A stretch of DNA of 36,562 nt from Herminiimonas sp. (GTDB lineage Bacteria > Pseudomonadota > Gammaproteobacteria > Burkholderiales > Burkholderiaceae_D), in assembly GCA_028292315.1 (NCBI GenBank), contig JAQGMO010000210.1:1-36562 (forward strand). The letters are read 5' to 3'. Each line of letters starts with the position of its first letter. Positions within the stretch are counted from its first letter, which is position 1. Below are positions 25,921 through 34,878 of this stretch, piece by piece. Both the position numbers and the translations under genes were made by a program. The notes beneath the pieces were generated by a model, which was not told the DNA's origin, did not search any database, and saw nothing but the letters and a program-made list of their open reading frames with translations.

Positions 25921-27366
25921 TCAAATCTTTCCAAAAGGAGAAAGTGCAGTCTCGAACTGCACTGCGCTGGGCAGCGCCTCAAGATCGAGCACGAGGTCGC
26001 GCACGCGTTGCGCAACTTCATGCGAAAAGTAAAGCGCGCAGTTATCGAAGTACTTTGTTTCGATCTCGGCGTTGCTTAACGGCTGCTCGGGGTTGCCGCG
26101 GTTTACAGCGACGCGGTGGCGCAGCTCGCGGCCATCGTTCAGCGTAACAATCACTTCGCCGGTGTAGTGCCGCGGGAAGGTGGATGCCGGGTCAATTTCA
26201 TAGTCGACCTTGTCCATCAGCGCCAGAATGCGCGGCTCGACAAAGGCCCTGGGCAGCATTTCGGCAAGGCCCAGCCGGCCGCGCAACAGCCCGCTTGCAA
26301 CCGCATACGGCAAGCTGAACTTGGCGTCGTAATCATTCTTGGGCCGACGTTTGGCTGCCACCGGCTCCGCCACCGACTTCACCACGCCGGCCGGGATCAG
26401 GGCGCGTATCGATTTGATGGATGCGGCGTCGACGCCGGCCTGGTGCAGCGCGATCGCTGCGTCGGCGCAGCCGTGCACGAAATGGCAGGCGGGGAAGGGC
26501 TTGATGGCCACGTTATCGATTTCCCATGTACTGCCGAAGCCGGCAGTGGCGAGCGACAGATCGCAGCCGGCGAACTCGGATGGCGGCAAATGGCTGCGAT
26601 ACAGGCCGAAGCGTCCCTCATACGCCTCGCGCGGCGCCGGCATATCGTCGCCGGCAAGCGCCGCCGCGGTGATGCCGCTGGCCGCGGCCCATCCCGGATG
26701 AATGCGCTTGGTCCAGGAGCCGTCTTCGATGAATTGCAGGCTACCGCTGGCAAATGACAAGGCGATGCCTTGCGCGCCTGCCAGCTGCGCGCGTGACAAT
26801 TTCATCAGTCGGCCCGCCACCAGCGAGCAGGCAAACACGCCGATCAGGCCGGTGGGGTGAAAACCGACCTGGTGAAACGCGCCCTTGACCACGCTCGCGA
26901 GGCGCGCGCCGGTTTCCATGCCGGCGATATAGGCGGTCAGCAGCTGCTCCCCCGAAGCGCCGACGTGGGCCGCGGTGGCGATTGCCGCCGGCAGGGTGCT
27001 GACGGTCAGGTGTGCCACCCCGGCTGCGTGCGTGTCATCATAATCGAGGCCATGCATCAGCATGCCATTGACGACGGCCGCATCGCGCAGGGGCAGCCGA
27101 TGCGGCATGCCAATGACGCCGCGCGGGCCCTCGCCGGCAAGTTTGGCGACCGAAGCCGTAATTTGTCCGGCGAACCCTTCTTCACGCGCGGCGAACGCGC
27201 AGCCGATCGAATCGAGAATCAGATGTTTGGCGCGCGTGACTACGGCGCCCGGGACGGCGGCGAGATCAAGGCCGGCCGTGAAATCAGCCAGTTGCTCCGA
27301 GATCGGGGAAGTGGGCACCGCCGGCGCGGCGGCCTGATCGGATTGAAGGCGCGTTGCGAGGTCCAT
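25921..27366 (-). CDS. MmgE/PrpD family protein
   Basis: This 481-residue protein is of the MmgE/PrpD fold, which includes 2-methylcitrate dehydratase and cis-aconitate decarboxylase. Recognisable segments are LDSIGCAFAAR near residue 52, NGMLMHGLDYDDTH near 100, FHPTGLIGVFA near 170 and SLQFIEDGSWTKRIHPGWAA near 210. It could dehydrate or decarboxylate a tricarboxylate-like substrate feeding the pathway. Which reaction occurs cannot be decided by eye. The ATG at 27366 has AGGAG about 5 bases upstream. The downstream CoA-transferase start lies within 10 bases of its stop. Confidence 0.85.
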   Translation of the reverse strand: MDLATRLQSDQAAAPAVPTSPISEQLADFTAGLDLAAVPGAVVTRAKHLILDSIGCAFAAREEGFAGQITASVAKLAGEGPRGVIGMPHRLPLRDAAVVNGMLMHGLDYDDTHAAGVAHLTVSTLPAAIATAAHVGASGEQLLTAYIAGMETGARLASVVKGAFHQVGFHPTGLIGVFACSLVAGRLMKLSRAQLAGAQGIALSFASGSLQFIEDGSWTKRIHPGWAAASGITAAALAGDDMPAPREAYEGRFGLYRSHLPPSEFAGCDLSLATAGFGSTWEIDNVAIKPFPACHFVHGCADAAIALHQAGVDAASIKSIRALIPAGVVKSVAEPVAAKRRPKNDYDAKFSLPYAVASGLLRGRLGLAEMLPRAFVEPRILALMDKVDYEIDPASTFPRHYTGEVIVTLNDGRELRHRVAVNRGNPEQPLSNAEIETKYFDNCALYFSHEVAQRVRDLVLDLEALPSAVQFETALSPFGKI

Positions 27367-27475
27367 GGCTACTCCTGTTCAGATACTTCGGCAAATGACG
27401 TCAGCAGGGCAGGTTGCTGCAGCGCGCCATCACATGGGCCTCCGCAGCCGTTTCAAGCGCTGAATATGGCGTCGG

Positions 27476-28471
27476 CTAATCGATCTTGGCGCCGGATACC
27501 TTGACTGCTTCCGACCATTTCGCTGTTTCAGTCTTTACGTATTCGGTCAGTTGTTCCGGGGTCATGACCATCGGCTCGGTGCCCAGCGCGAGAAAGCTGG
27601 CGCGAATTTCCGGCGTGCCCAGGATTCTTTTGATTTCCGTGTTGAGCTTTGTGACGATGGCTTTAGGCATTTTTGCCGGCGCCGCGAGTGCAACCCAGGG
27701 GACAGCCGAGAAACCGGGATAACCGCTCTCGGAAATCGTCGGCACTTCCGGTATCGATACGGCTCGCGATGCACTCGACACGGCGATCGCGCGCAGCCTG
27801 CCGTTCTTGATGAAGGACATGGTTCCAGCCATGGTCTCGAACATCACGTCGATCTGCCCGCCGAGCAGATCGGAAACTGCTGCCGGACCGCCCTTGTAAG
27901 GCACGTGAACCATGTTAATGCCGGCCATCATCTTGAAGCTTTCGGTGGCAAGATGATTGGTCACGCCGTTTCCGCCCGAACCATAGTTGATCTTGCCGGG
28001 ATTTGCCTTGGCATAGTCGACCAGCCCCTTGATGTCCTTGATCGGAGAGGATGCATTGACGACGACCGCATACGGTACTACGCCGATGCCGGCCACCATC
28101 ACGAAATCGCGCGCCACGTCATAGGGCAGCTTGCTATAGAGCGCAGGGTTCACCGCGAGCGGACCGCTGGACGTCGCCAGCAGCGTATAGCCATCAGGTT
28201 CGGCCTTTGCCGCCAGCTGGCTGGCGATGATGCCGGCTGCGCCGGGTCTATTGTCAACCAGGAATTGCTGGCCGAAGGATTTACTGAGTTCTGCCGCGAC
28301 GGCGCGTGCCAGAACGTCGGTAGCCTGTCCCGGCGGAAAGCCGAGAAGTATGCGTACAGGTTTGTTGGGATATCCGGCAGCCGGGTCGGCAGTTTGTCCG
28401 TATGCACCCGTCATTGCGGCGCTTAGCCCGAAGGCGGCAACTGCCGCGGCGAAAAACTTAAGCGGTTTCAT
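27476..28471 (-). CDS. Bug-family solute-binding protein (tripartite tricarboxylate transporter)
   Basis: This 331-residue periplasmic protein has a Sec signal peptide, with cleavage likely near AYG|QT (about residue 25). The Bug-family start YPNKPVRILLGFPPGQATD is followed by FLVDNRPGAAGIIA, and later by NYGSGGNGVTNHLA and VPYKGGPAAVSDLLGGQID. Known Bug proteins deliver di- or tricarboxylates or aromatic acids to TctAB-type permeases. No TctA or TctB gene is in the window, so it is an orphan. The ATG at 28471 has AGGAG about 9 bases upstream. A GntR-type candidate operator lies about 115 bases upstream. Confidence 0.92.
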   Translation of the reverse strand: MKPLKFFAAAVAAFGLSAAMTGAYGQTADPAAGYPNKPVRILLGFPPGQATDVLARAVAAELSKSFGQQFLVDNRPGAAGIIASQLAAKAEPDGYTLLATSSGPLAVNPALYSKLPYDVARDFVMVAGIGVVPYAVVVNASSPIKDIKGLVDYAKANPGKINYGSGGNGVTNHLATESFKMMAGINMVHVPYKGGPAAVSDLLGGQIDVMFETMAGTMSFIKNGRLRAIAVSSASRAVSIPEVPTISESGYPGFSAVPWVALAAPAKMPKAIVTKLNTEIKRILGTPEIRASFLALGTEPMVMTPEQLTEYVKTETAKWSEAVKVSGAKID

Positions 28472-28586
28472 CTGATGGTCTCCTGGATTTGTCTGTAATT
28501 CTCCGGCCCAGGCGACATGGTCCAACACGCCTGCACCGACTCATTCAAACATATTAACCGGCATGAAACGCGCTGCGCCGTCTAAT

Positions 28587-28598
28587 TTGTACGGACAA
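28587..28598. promoter_or_regulatory. Candidate GntR operator, copy 1
   Basis: TTGTACGGACAA, the exact reverse complement of the element at 29584-29595, lies upstream of the binding-protein gene. The outer four bases on each side form an inverted repeat. Its AT-rich surroundings (TCTAATT and TATACAAG) suggest it overlaps the promoter. Assignment to the adjacent GntR regulator is inferred. Confidence 0.55.
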
Positions 28599-28666
28599 TA
28601 TACAAGCATCAATCCGGGCTGTCAACGAAATGAAATGGCGAGCCGCGCGGCGCGCCTGCCTGACGG

Positions 28667-29512
28667 TCAGCGCCGCAACACCACCCGGTATGTGAACCGG
28701 TCCGCGGGATGAACGTTATCGGCAACTTCAATCAGACGTCCGCCGCGGTCGAAATAACTGCGCGTGATGGACAAGCCCGGCGTTCCGGCGGGAACCCCGA
28801 GGTTGGCAGCGTCATTCTCGTCCAGGACGATGCCGGTGATCGCTTGTTCGACGCGCTCAATGCGCAACCCGAAGTCCCGCTCGATGATGGAATACACTGC
28901 GCTATGAGAGTTGCGCAGTGTCTTTTCAATGCCGTCCAGGACTGGATTAAGAAACAGGCGCGTGACTCCGAACGGCCGGCCGCCATCCTTTTCGCGCCGG
29001 ATCGCCACGGCATAAATCCATTCCTCTCCGGGGGCTGCCGCCATGCTCCGCGCCTGTTCCTTCGACAGGCCGACCCGCCCTATATACATATACTGAAAAT
29101 CGGTGCTTTGCGCGTACTGGAACAGGTCGCGCAGCGATGCGATGTCCTGGGTATAGCGCGTATCGTCGGGCAGGGCGGCAACCACAGTGCCGGCGCGCGG
29201 CTTCCGGTGAACCAGTCCGGCCGTCGACAACACCCGGATCGCCTCGCGAATAGTGAAGCGCGATACATTGAGCTGATCGCACAACTCATGTTCGGTCGGC
29301 AGCTGCGCGCCCACCGGATACTGGCCGCTCGCGATTGCCTCGCGCAACGCATGGGCGATCTGCATATAACGCGGCGGCGCGTCTTTCGATTCCGGTTTAT
29401 GCCGTGCCGCACCATTGGCGCCGCGCGCCGTTTTCGGTGATTGCACCGTCGCCGTGCGCGCTGGCGTGCCGCCGGGGACGGCTGGAACCGCGTTTTTTAT
29501 AGCCTTTTTCAT
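28667..29512 (-). CDS. GntR-family transcriptional regulator with UTRA domain
   Basis: This 281-residue regulator has a 45-residue Pro/Ala/Thr/Lys-rich tail, then a GntR winged helix (about 47-113: PRYMQIAHALREAIASGQYP, LPTEHELCDQLNVSRFTIRE, AGLVHRKPRAGT). A UTRA ligand-binding domain follows (about 130-280). This is the HutC subfamily, whose members are usually repressors released by a pathway metabolite. It diverges from the MaoC gene and precedes the catabolic operon on its own strand, so both are likely targets. The ATG at 29512 has only a weak AAAAAGC upstream; a start nearer residue 45 cannot be excluded. A CAATTT-TCGG-AAATTG repeat (29523-29538) just before it could mediate autoregulation. 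Confidence 0.88.
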   Translation of the reverse strand: MKKAIKNAVPAVPGGTPARTATVQSPKTARGANGAARHKPESKDAPPRYMQIAHALREAIASGQYPVGAQLPTEHELCDQLNVSRFTIREAIRVLSTAGLVHRKPRAGTVVAALPDDTRYTQDIASLRDLFQYAQSTDFQYMYIGRVGLSKEQARSMAAAPGEEWIYAVAIRREKDGGRPFGVTRLFLNPVLDGIEKTLRNSHSAVYSIIERDFGLRIERVEQAITGIVLDENDAANLGVPAGTPGLSITRSYFDRGGRLIEVADNVHPADRFTYRVVLRR

Positions 29513-29583
29513 GTTGCTTTTTCAATTTTCGGAAATTGATCCAATTATCGCTCGATTTACGCCGGACTATCGTTTTTTCCTTT

Positions 29584-29595
29584 TTGTCCGTACAA
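29584..29595. promoter_or_regulatory. Candidate GntR operator, copy 2
   Basis: TTGTCCGTACAA lies in the 114-bp region between the divergent gntR and maoC genes and matches the 12-bp element at 28587-28598 exactly in inverse orientation. A -10-like TAGAAT (29597-29602) directly follows it on the plus strand. This placement would allow repression of the MaoC operon. Confidence 0.55.
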
Positions 29596-29626
29596 TTAGA
29601 ATTTCCGTTCAATTGAGGAGACAGCC

Positions 29627-30148
29627 ATGGCAGGGCAAATCAAGCAGGTTGGAGAGCGCACCTTCCGCGAATCTTTCGGGCGTTACTACGAAGAATTCAA
29701 CGTTGGCGATATTTACCAGCACCGCCCCGGCCGCACGATCACGCAATACGACAACATTCAGTTCACGCTGATGACGATGAACACCCATCCCATGCATTTC
29801 GATGAAGAGTATGCCAAGCATAGCGAGTTCGGGCGCTGCATCGTTTGCAGCCCGATGACGGTTGCGCTGATGGTCGGAATGAGCGTTACCGATGTGAGCC
29901 AGAAAGCGATTGCCAATCTCGGCTGGAATGAAATCAAGCTGACCCACCCGCTATTCGCCGGCGACACGCTGTATGCGGAATCCGAAGTGCTGGATAAACG
30001 CGAATCCAAAAGCCGGCCCAACGCCGGGCTGGTAACGGTCAAGACGATAGGCTTGAACCAGGACAAGGTCATGGTGTGCGAATTCAGCCGCACCATGTTG
30101 ATCATGAAGCGCAGCGGCGCGGACGTGGAGTCGAAAGCCAACTATTGA
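29627..30148 (+). CDS. MaoC family dehydratase/hydratase
   Basis: This 173-residue single-hotdog hydratase has GRYYEEFNVGDIYQHRPGRT followed by DNIQFTLMTMNTHPMHFD, with D42, N52 and H57 as likely active-site residues. SEFGRCIVCSPMT and LFAGDTLYAESEVL follow. The pattern matches the MaoC group that includes mesaconyl-CoA and itaconyl-CoA hydratases. In this locus it would hydrate an unsaturated dicarboxyl-CoA to citramalyl-CoA or a similar compound. The ATG has AGGAG about 6 bases upstream. The acyl-CoA dehydrogenase gene follows after 93 bases, with a nearly identical leader (TTGAGGAGACA). Confidence 0.88.
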   Translation: MAGQIKQVGERTFRESFGRYYEEFNVGDIYQHRPGRTITQYDNIQFTLMTMNTHPMHFDEEYAKHSEFGRCIVCSPMTVALMVGMSVTDVSQKAIANLGWNEIKLTHPLFAGDTLYAESEVLDKRESKSRPNAGLVTVKTIGLNQDKVMVCEFSRTMLIMKRSGADVESKANY

Positions 30149-30170
30149 GCCGACACGGTTTTATTGTTCA

Positions 30171-30188
30171 CAGCATCAGCATCAGCAT
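30171..30188. repeat. Hexamer tandem repeat (CAGCAT x3)
   Basis: Three copies of CAGCAT lie between the maoC and acyl-CoA dehydrogenase genes. The array is short, and slippage could vary its length. No function is evident. Confidence 0.6.
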
Positions 30189-30241
30189 CTAACCCAGCGC
30201 CTGAGCGCAATTGATCTGCCCTACAACATTGAGGAGACACC

Positions 30242-31420
30242 ATGAGCCTGCCCGCCGTAGAACGTCCACAGCGCCACACCGACCCCGCCGAAGAAGCGGC
30301 CCTGCTTGACGCCATCCAGCGCTGGCTTGACAAGGAAGTTCGCCCGCAGGTAATGAAGCTGGAGCACGATGACATTTATCCGTACGAGATGGTCGAGAGC
30401 ATGAAAGCGATGGGCCTGTTCGGCGCCGTCGTCGATCCGAAATGGGGCGGCCTCGGGTTATCGGCGTCGACCTACGCGAAGATCGTGATGCAGATTTCCT
30501 CGGTCTGGATGTCGTTGACCGGCATTTTCAATTCGCACCTGATGATGGCAATGCTGGTCGAACGGTATGGCTCCGACGAACAGAAGCAGCGCCTGCTGCC
30601 GCGCATGGCTTCCGGGGAGCTGCGTGGCGGCATTGGCCTGACCGAGCCGGACGCCGGCACCGATCTCGCCGGAATTCGTACCCGGGCGGTGAAGGACGGC
30701 GACCACTACGTCGTCAACGGCACTAAAACCTGGATCACGAACGGCATCGAAGGTGGGTGCTTCGCCGTGTTGGTCAAGACTGATCCGGGCGCGGAACCGG
30801 CGCGCCGCGGCCTGTCGATGTTCATCATGGAAAAGGGTCCAGGCTTTACCGTGTCGCGCAAGCTCGAGAAGATTGGTTACAAGGGAATCGACTCGGCTGA
30901 GCTTCTGTTCGACGATTATCGTGTACCTGCGAACAACCTGATTGCCGCGGAAGGGCAGGGATTCTATTGCGCAGTCGGCGGACTTGAGCTCGGCCGGATC
31001 AACGTTGCGGCGCGCGGCGCCGGCATTGCCAAGGCGGCGCTCGATGAATCGGTCAAATACGCGCAAATGCGCAAGACCTTCGGCAAGCCGATCGCGGAAC
31101 ATCAGGCCATCCAGCTGAAACTGGGCGAAATGGCGACCCGCGTTGAAGCGTCGCGGCTATTGATCGAAGCGGCCGCCCAGGCCTATGACGCCGGCCGGCG
31201 CTGCGACATGGAGGCGGGCATGGCGAAGTATTTTGCTTCGGAAGCCGGGCTGGAAAACGCGATCGAAGCAATGCGCATACACGGCGCTTATGGCTATTCA
31301 AAGGAATATCCAATCGAGCGTCTGTTGCGCGACGCGCCGCTGATGTGCATAGGCGAGGGCACCAATGAAATGCAGCGCATCATCATTGCACGGCAACTGG
31401 TGGCACGAAATCCTGTTTGA
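30242..31420 (+). CDS. Acyl-CoA dehydrogenase
   Basis: This 392-residue FAD enzyme has the family's three-part layout: an N-terminal helical part (about 15-125), a beta middle (about 126-240; GGIGLTEPDAGTDLAG, NGTKTWITNG), and a C-terminal helical part. The catalytic base is E372 in CIGEGTNEMQR. It forms a 2,3-enoyl-CoA and passes electrons to ETF. Position next to the MaoC hydratase suggests consecutive oxidation and hydration, for example of a methylsuccinyl-type CoA; the substrate is inferred. The start has AGGAG about 6 bases upstream, and a terminator follows. Confidence 0.93.
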   Translation: MSLPAVERPQRHTDPAEEAALLDAIQRWLDKEVRPQVMKLEHDDIYPYEMVESMKAMGLFGAVVDPKWGGLGLSASTYAKIVMQISSVWMSLTGIFNSHLMMAMLVERYGSDEQKQRLLPRMASGELRGGIGLTEPDAGTDLAGIRTRAVKDGDHYVVNGTKTWITNGIEGGCFAVLVKTDPGAEPARRGLSMFIMEKGPGFTVSRKLEKIGYKGIDSAELLFDDYRVPANNLIAAEGQGFYCAVGGLELGRINVAARGAGIAKAALDESVKYAQMRKTFGKPIAEHQAIQLKLGEMATRVEASRLLIEAAAQAYDAGRRCDMEAGMAKYFASEAGLENAIEAMRIHGAYGYSKEYPIERLLRDAPLMCIGEGTNEMQRIIIARQLVARNPV

Positions 31421-31453
31421 GATCAAGGCGCAAGCTAAGCGATCGCAATGACA

Positions 31454-31479
31454 AACCCCGCCGAAGCGGGGTTATTTTC
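31454..31479 (+). terminator. Rho-independent terminator
   Basis: The stem AACCCCGC-CGAA-GCGGGGTT (31454-31473) has a stable four-base loop and is followed by a short T-rich run (TTATTTT, 31472-31478). It lies 33 bases after the acyl-CoA dehydrogenase stop and before the convergent lipoprotein gene. Confidence 0.85.
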
Positions 31480-31589
31480 GTGCTTAAAAAGAGTGCTTCC
31501 ACTTAGGTTGCCGTTCACCTGCTGGCTGAACGGCATTGCTGCAACGGCCGGCTTGCCCTTTCAGACTGGCCGGCGTGGGATGCGTGGGA

Positions 31590-33725
31590 TTACGGCGCCA
31601 GCAGCTGCGCGTTGTGGAAGTGCCCGAACTCGCGTCCTCCCGAATCACGGGAATACAGGAGCAATCCCGAGAGGTTGGCATTGTCGGCATATCCGTCGGC
31701 GCCGCAATGCACTTCGTTATTCCCATTCGCGCATAATATCGTGCCGGAGCGGGCCGTCGAAGATACATTTGCCCCGTCACTAAAGTTGTTGACGGTCGTG
31801 GGCGTCGTACTGGTGTTCAGTGTATACCCGAACGCGGTGATACTGGACGGGGCGAGCGCTCCATCAGGCACATCCCATTCAATCATAATACTCGGAACGT
31901 TCGTCAGCGGCGTGTACGAAGTATTGATAGGCGTACGGGGAATCAACATACTCCGAAGATCAACCAAAGTCTGCGCTTCCGACAAAACCGCCCATTTTTT
32001 CGAGCGCAGTTCAGATATGGTCATTGCGCGCGCCCGTGTCTTGAACGTCTGCACCACGTCCGGCTCGGTTGCGTCCGGCGTATAGTAGTACGCGAATGAC
32101 CAGACGCTTTGCGCAGCATAGGTCGCAATGGCGCCGTCGGTGTCGTCGGTGGCTGCGAAAAACAGCCCGGCTTCGCGTGTTGAGGGATGCGCGGTGTTTG
32201 CATTGGCCGCCGTGTCGGCATATTCAGAACGCATGCGAATGGCGGTAGTGCCGGAGGGCGTCAGCTTCCCGTTGGTAAGGACCGGTTGGCGATCGGCGCC
32301 GAGGCGAGGCAATACCATGCCGTCCGAGCCGCGAATCATCGTGATCAAATTATGTTTTGGTGTGGTCACGACTACTTTATAGACTGGTTGCCCACCCACA
32401 TTTTGCAGCGGGATATTAATGTTATATCCGGTGCTGTAGTAAGTTGAGCTGGGCTGGTTCACAAAGGTACGTAGCTGGTGGTATGCGGAAACGGCACCGG
32501 CGAGCTGGTATTGATTTCCAAAGATCTTGAGCGTGCCATTCGCATCTTTAGTTACCACCAATGATTCATTGGCAATGCCGCCGAAGCGGTCAGTTGAACG
32601 GTAGCCGATGACGATATCACCGTTCACGCGGCTAAATTCATAAGTGCCACGATCAAATTTCACACCGGTTGCTCCGTCGCGGAACAGTCCACCGAATGCG
32701 GAAGTGGCGCCGACGGCTACGCCATTGTTCTTGTAACTCGTCGGGTCATCGTTCTTGAACAGGGTCCGGCAGGCGGGGGCCGTCACATTGGCGCCGGTGG
32801 CGTTGCTGGCCGTGCTGTCCACGCGCGTTGCCAGGGGCAGGGCGTAACACGCGGTCATGCGATTCAGCACGTCGGCGATCAGGGCACTCGTGCCACTCGG
32901 AACAAGGGCAGCGGAACTCAGCTCGGCGCCTGCTACCGTAGTGGGCGTGATCTGGTTGTCTCCGACGATCTCGGTCACCGTCTGCGCACTGGAAAACTGG
33001 ATTACGGGCGGCTGCGCGCTAGCATCGGTTTGAGTGAGCTTGATGCCGATTTCGATATTGGTAGTCGTCGTACCCGACGGCGAAAAATCGACCCGGATCG
33101 AGTCGAGCAAGCGGTCGAAGCCGGTACCATCGGTCACGAACGTGCCTTTGAGCGGGTCGAAGGCCGTCGTGCCTGTAGCAGCGAGCATCGGCGCCAGGAT
33201 CTGCCTAACCTCGTTGACCTTGGCGGCGACCGTCGCCGAATTGATCAACGACGTTCCGGCCGCCACTTCGCCAGACAGTTTCAGCGGGTCGCCCGAACTG
33301 CTCAAGCGGGATGCAATCAGTGTTGTCACCGGCGTTATATTAACCGTGCCGGTTACTGCTGTCTCCGATATGCTTACCAGCGAATCGACCGTTCCCAGAT
33401 CATTGGTACGCGTAGCAATGATGATGAGCGGCGCGACGGCGCCACTGCTGAGGGTTACCGTGTAAGCGCCGTCGGCTCCGACGACTGCGCTGGTCCCGAC
33501 GGTGGCACCGGTGCTGTCCTTGATCACTACGGTTGCTCCGCTAAATGCAGCGCCGCTCGCCGCCACACCGGAAACGGTTATAGCCGCGGGAGGCGCGACG
33601 ACAACGTTGGCGGGCGGAGTGGTGGACGAGGAGGGCGAGTCGGATGATCCGCTGCTGCACCCTGCGAGAATCAGCGCAACAGATAAAATGCTTAATCTGT
33701 GCAAAGAAACACTATTTTTCAACAT
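31590..33725 (-). CDS. Large lipoprotein with Ig/carboxypeptidase-regulatory-like N-domain
   Basis: This 711-residue exported protein has a type II signal peptide, with lipobox LILAGC and lipid-accepting C23. A Ser/Pro/Thr linker follows (about 24-45), then a beta-rich domain (about 48-110: ITVSGVAASGAAFSGATVVI, GADGAYTVTLSSG) resembling carboxypeptidase-regulatory-like folds. The remaining 600 residues are Thr/Ser/Asn-rich and probably beta-structured, with no catalytic motif seen. A role at the outer membrane or in the extracellular matrix is possible but not shown. The ATG at 33725 has AAGGA about 7 bases upstream. The gene is isolated and convergent with the acyl-CoA dehydrogenase. Confidence 0.75.
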   Translation of the reverse strand: MLKNSVSLHRLSILSVALILAGCSSGSSDSPSSSTTPPANVVVAPPAAITVSGVAASGAAFSGATVVIKDSTGATVGTSAVVGADGAYTVTLSSGAVAPLIIIATRTNDLGTVDSLVSISETAVTGTVNITPVTTLIASRLSSSGDPLKLSGEVAAGTSLINSATVAAKVNEVRQILAPMLAATGTTAFDPLKGTFVTDGTGFDRLLDSIRVDFSPSGTTTTNIEIGIKLTQTDASAQPPVIQFSSAQTVTEIVGDNQITPTTVAGAELSSAALVPSGTSALIADVLNRMTACYALPLATRVDSTASNATGANVTAPACRTLFKNDDPTSYKNNGVAVGATSAFGGLFRDGATGVKFDRGTYEFSRVNGDIVIGYRSTDRFGGIANESLVVTKDANGTLKIFGNQYQLAGAVSAYHQLRTFVNQPSSTYYSTGYNINIPLQNVGGQPVYKVVVTTPKHNLITMIRGSDGMVLPRLGADRQPVLTNGKLTPSGTTAIRMRSEYADTAANANTAHPSTREAGLFFAATDDTDGAIATYAAQSVWSFAYYYTPDATEPDVVQTFKTRARAMTISELRSKKWAVLSEAQTLVDLRSMLIPRTPINTSYTPLTNVPSIMIEWDVPDGALAPSSITAFGYTLNTSTTPTTVNNFSDGANVSSTARSGTILCANGNNEVHCGADGYADNANLSGLLLYSRDSGGREFGHFHNAQLLAP

Positions 33726-34079
33726 TTTTAGTCCTTGGTCGAAAGCGAACATCAATTAAGTTGGCTAGTTTTTTACAATGATTGAGTACGGTAAAAATTT
33801 GTCTCTTTTTTAAAAATGAAAAATTGCTCGGGAACACTCGTAATGTCGGGTTAGCATGAAGCTATGTTGAAGCGTGAAACCGCAGACTTGCAAATTTCCG
33901 GCTGTAATCTGCTATTCAAGAAGTCCGACCGCTTACCTGAACTGTTTTCTGCAGAAACATTTCCTTATGGAATCGCAGCGACTATATTGTGGTTTTTCAG
34001 ATTGCGCATCACATGAACATGTGAGGCGGAGTGTTTATATTTGCTACAGACTACGGCCTTACTGGTTAATGTCTAATCC
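33726..34079. other. AT-rich divergent intergenic region
   Basis: This 354-bp region separates the lipoprotein gene (minus) from the response regulator gene (plus) and is AT-rich near both ends. It should hold both promoters, but I could not find a hexamer pair with good spacing. No convincing gene lies in it: the plus-strand open frame at 33874-34092 lacks a ribosome binding site and overlaps the next start. Confidence 0.45.
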
Positions 34080-34793
34080 ATGGATCGTATGAAACGAGAT
34101 TCCGCATTATTGTATGTGGCTATTGTCGAGGACGACTATTCCACTCGGGCACGTTTATGCGATGCCATTGCAGCCCAGCCGAACATGCAGTTAGGCGTCG
34201 CATGCGATCGGGTCCGTCCCGCGCTCGATTGGCTTGAACACAATAAACCTGACCTGTTGCTCACCGATCTTGGTCTGCCGGACGGCAATGGATTGGAAGT
34301 CATCAAACGGTGCGCTGCGCTTTACCCGGACTGCGACATTCTGGTCATTACCATGTTTGGCGATGAAAAGAACGTCATGTCCTCGGTCGAAGCAGGTGCA
34401 GCCGGTTACATCCTGAAAGACTCGGACTACTTCGACGTCAGCCGGGCGATGCTTGAGTTGCTCGCTGGGGGATCGCCAATGAGCCCGGTCATCGCAAGAA
34501 AAGTTCTTAACCGGGCCCGTTCGCTTGAAATCCTGGCCGGACCAGGTTCTTCCAGCTGCGATGTGCCGCTCAAGGTCACGTTGACGGTTCGTGAAACGGA
34601 AGCTTTGAACCTGATCGCTCGTGGATATACTTATGATGAGACCGCCCGGATGCTCATGATCTCATTGTCGACGGTCCAAACTTATATTCGGAGCATTTAC
34701 GGTAAGCTCGCTGTTAACTCCCGCGGCGCAGCGGTGCTGGCGGCGCATAAGATGGGATTGCTCAAAGACGATCTGTTCACAGTACGAAAATAA
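34080..34793 (+). CDS. NarL/FixJ-type response regulator
   Basis: This 237-residue regulator has a receiver domain (about 10-125) with D18-D19, phosphoacceptor D63 in LLTDLGLPDGNG and K113 in YILKDSD. A LuxR-type helix-turn-helix follows (about 166-227: LTVRETEALNLIARGYTYDE, STVQTYIRSIYGKL). It should bind DNA as a dimer when phosphorylated. The downstream gene encodes a NarL-type kinase, so the two form a likely pair. The ATG at 34080 has no clear ribosome binding site; the ATG at 34089 is an alternative. Target genes are unknown, though the divergent lipoprotein gene is an obvious candidate. Confidence 0.9.
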   Translation: MDRMKRDSALLYVAIVEDDYSTRARLCDAIAAQPNMQLGVACDRVRPALDWLEHNKPDLLLTDLGLPDGNGLEVIKRCAALYPDCDILVITMFGDEKNVMSSVEAGAAGYILKDSDYFDVSRAMLELLAGGSPMSPVIARKVLNRARSLEILAGPGSSSCDVPLKVTLTVRETEALNLIARGYTYDETARMLMISLSTVQTYIRSIYGKLAVNSRGAAVLAAHKMGLLKDDLFTVRK

Positions 34794-34878
34794 AAAACAC
34801 TGCAGCCGGAAGCGCGTCTGCGCAGTTGCGCCGTTGACGGCTCCATTGAGTCTGATTTACCCATAAAAAGAACGACAG

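Noticed and set aside
30171-30188. Possible CRISPR-like or regulatory array at CAGCAT repeats
   Set aside because: There are only three 6-bp units without spacers, so it is a simple microsatellite.
33874-34092. 72-codon plus-strand open frame before the response regulator
   Set aside because: It has no ribosome binding site, weak codon bias, and overlaps the regulator start; it is probably non-coding.
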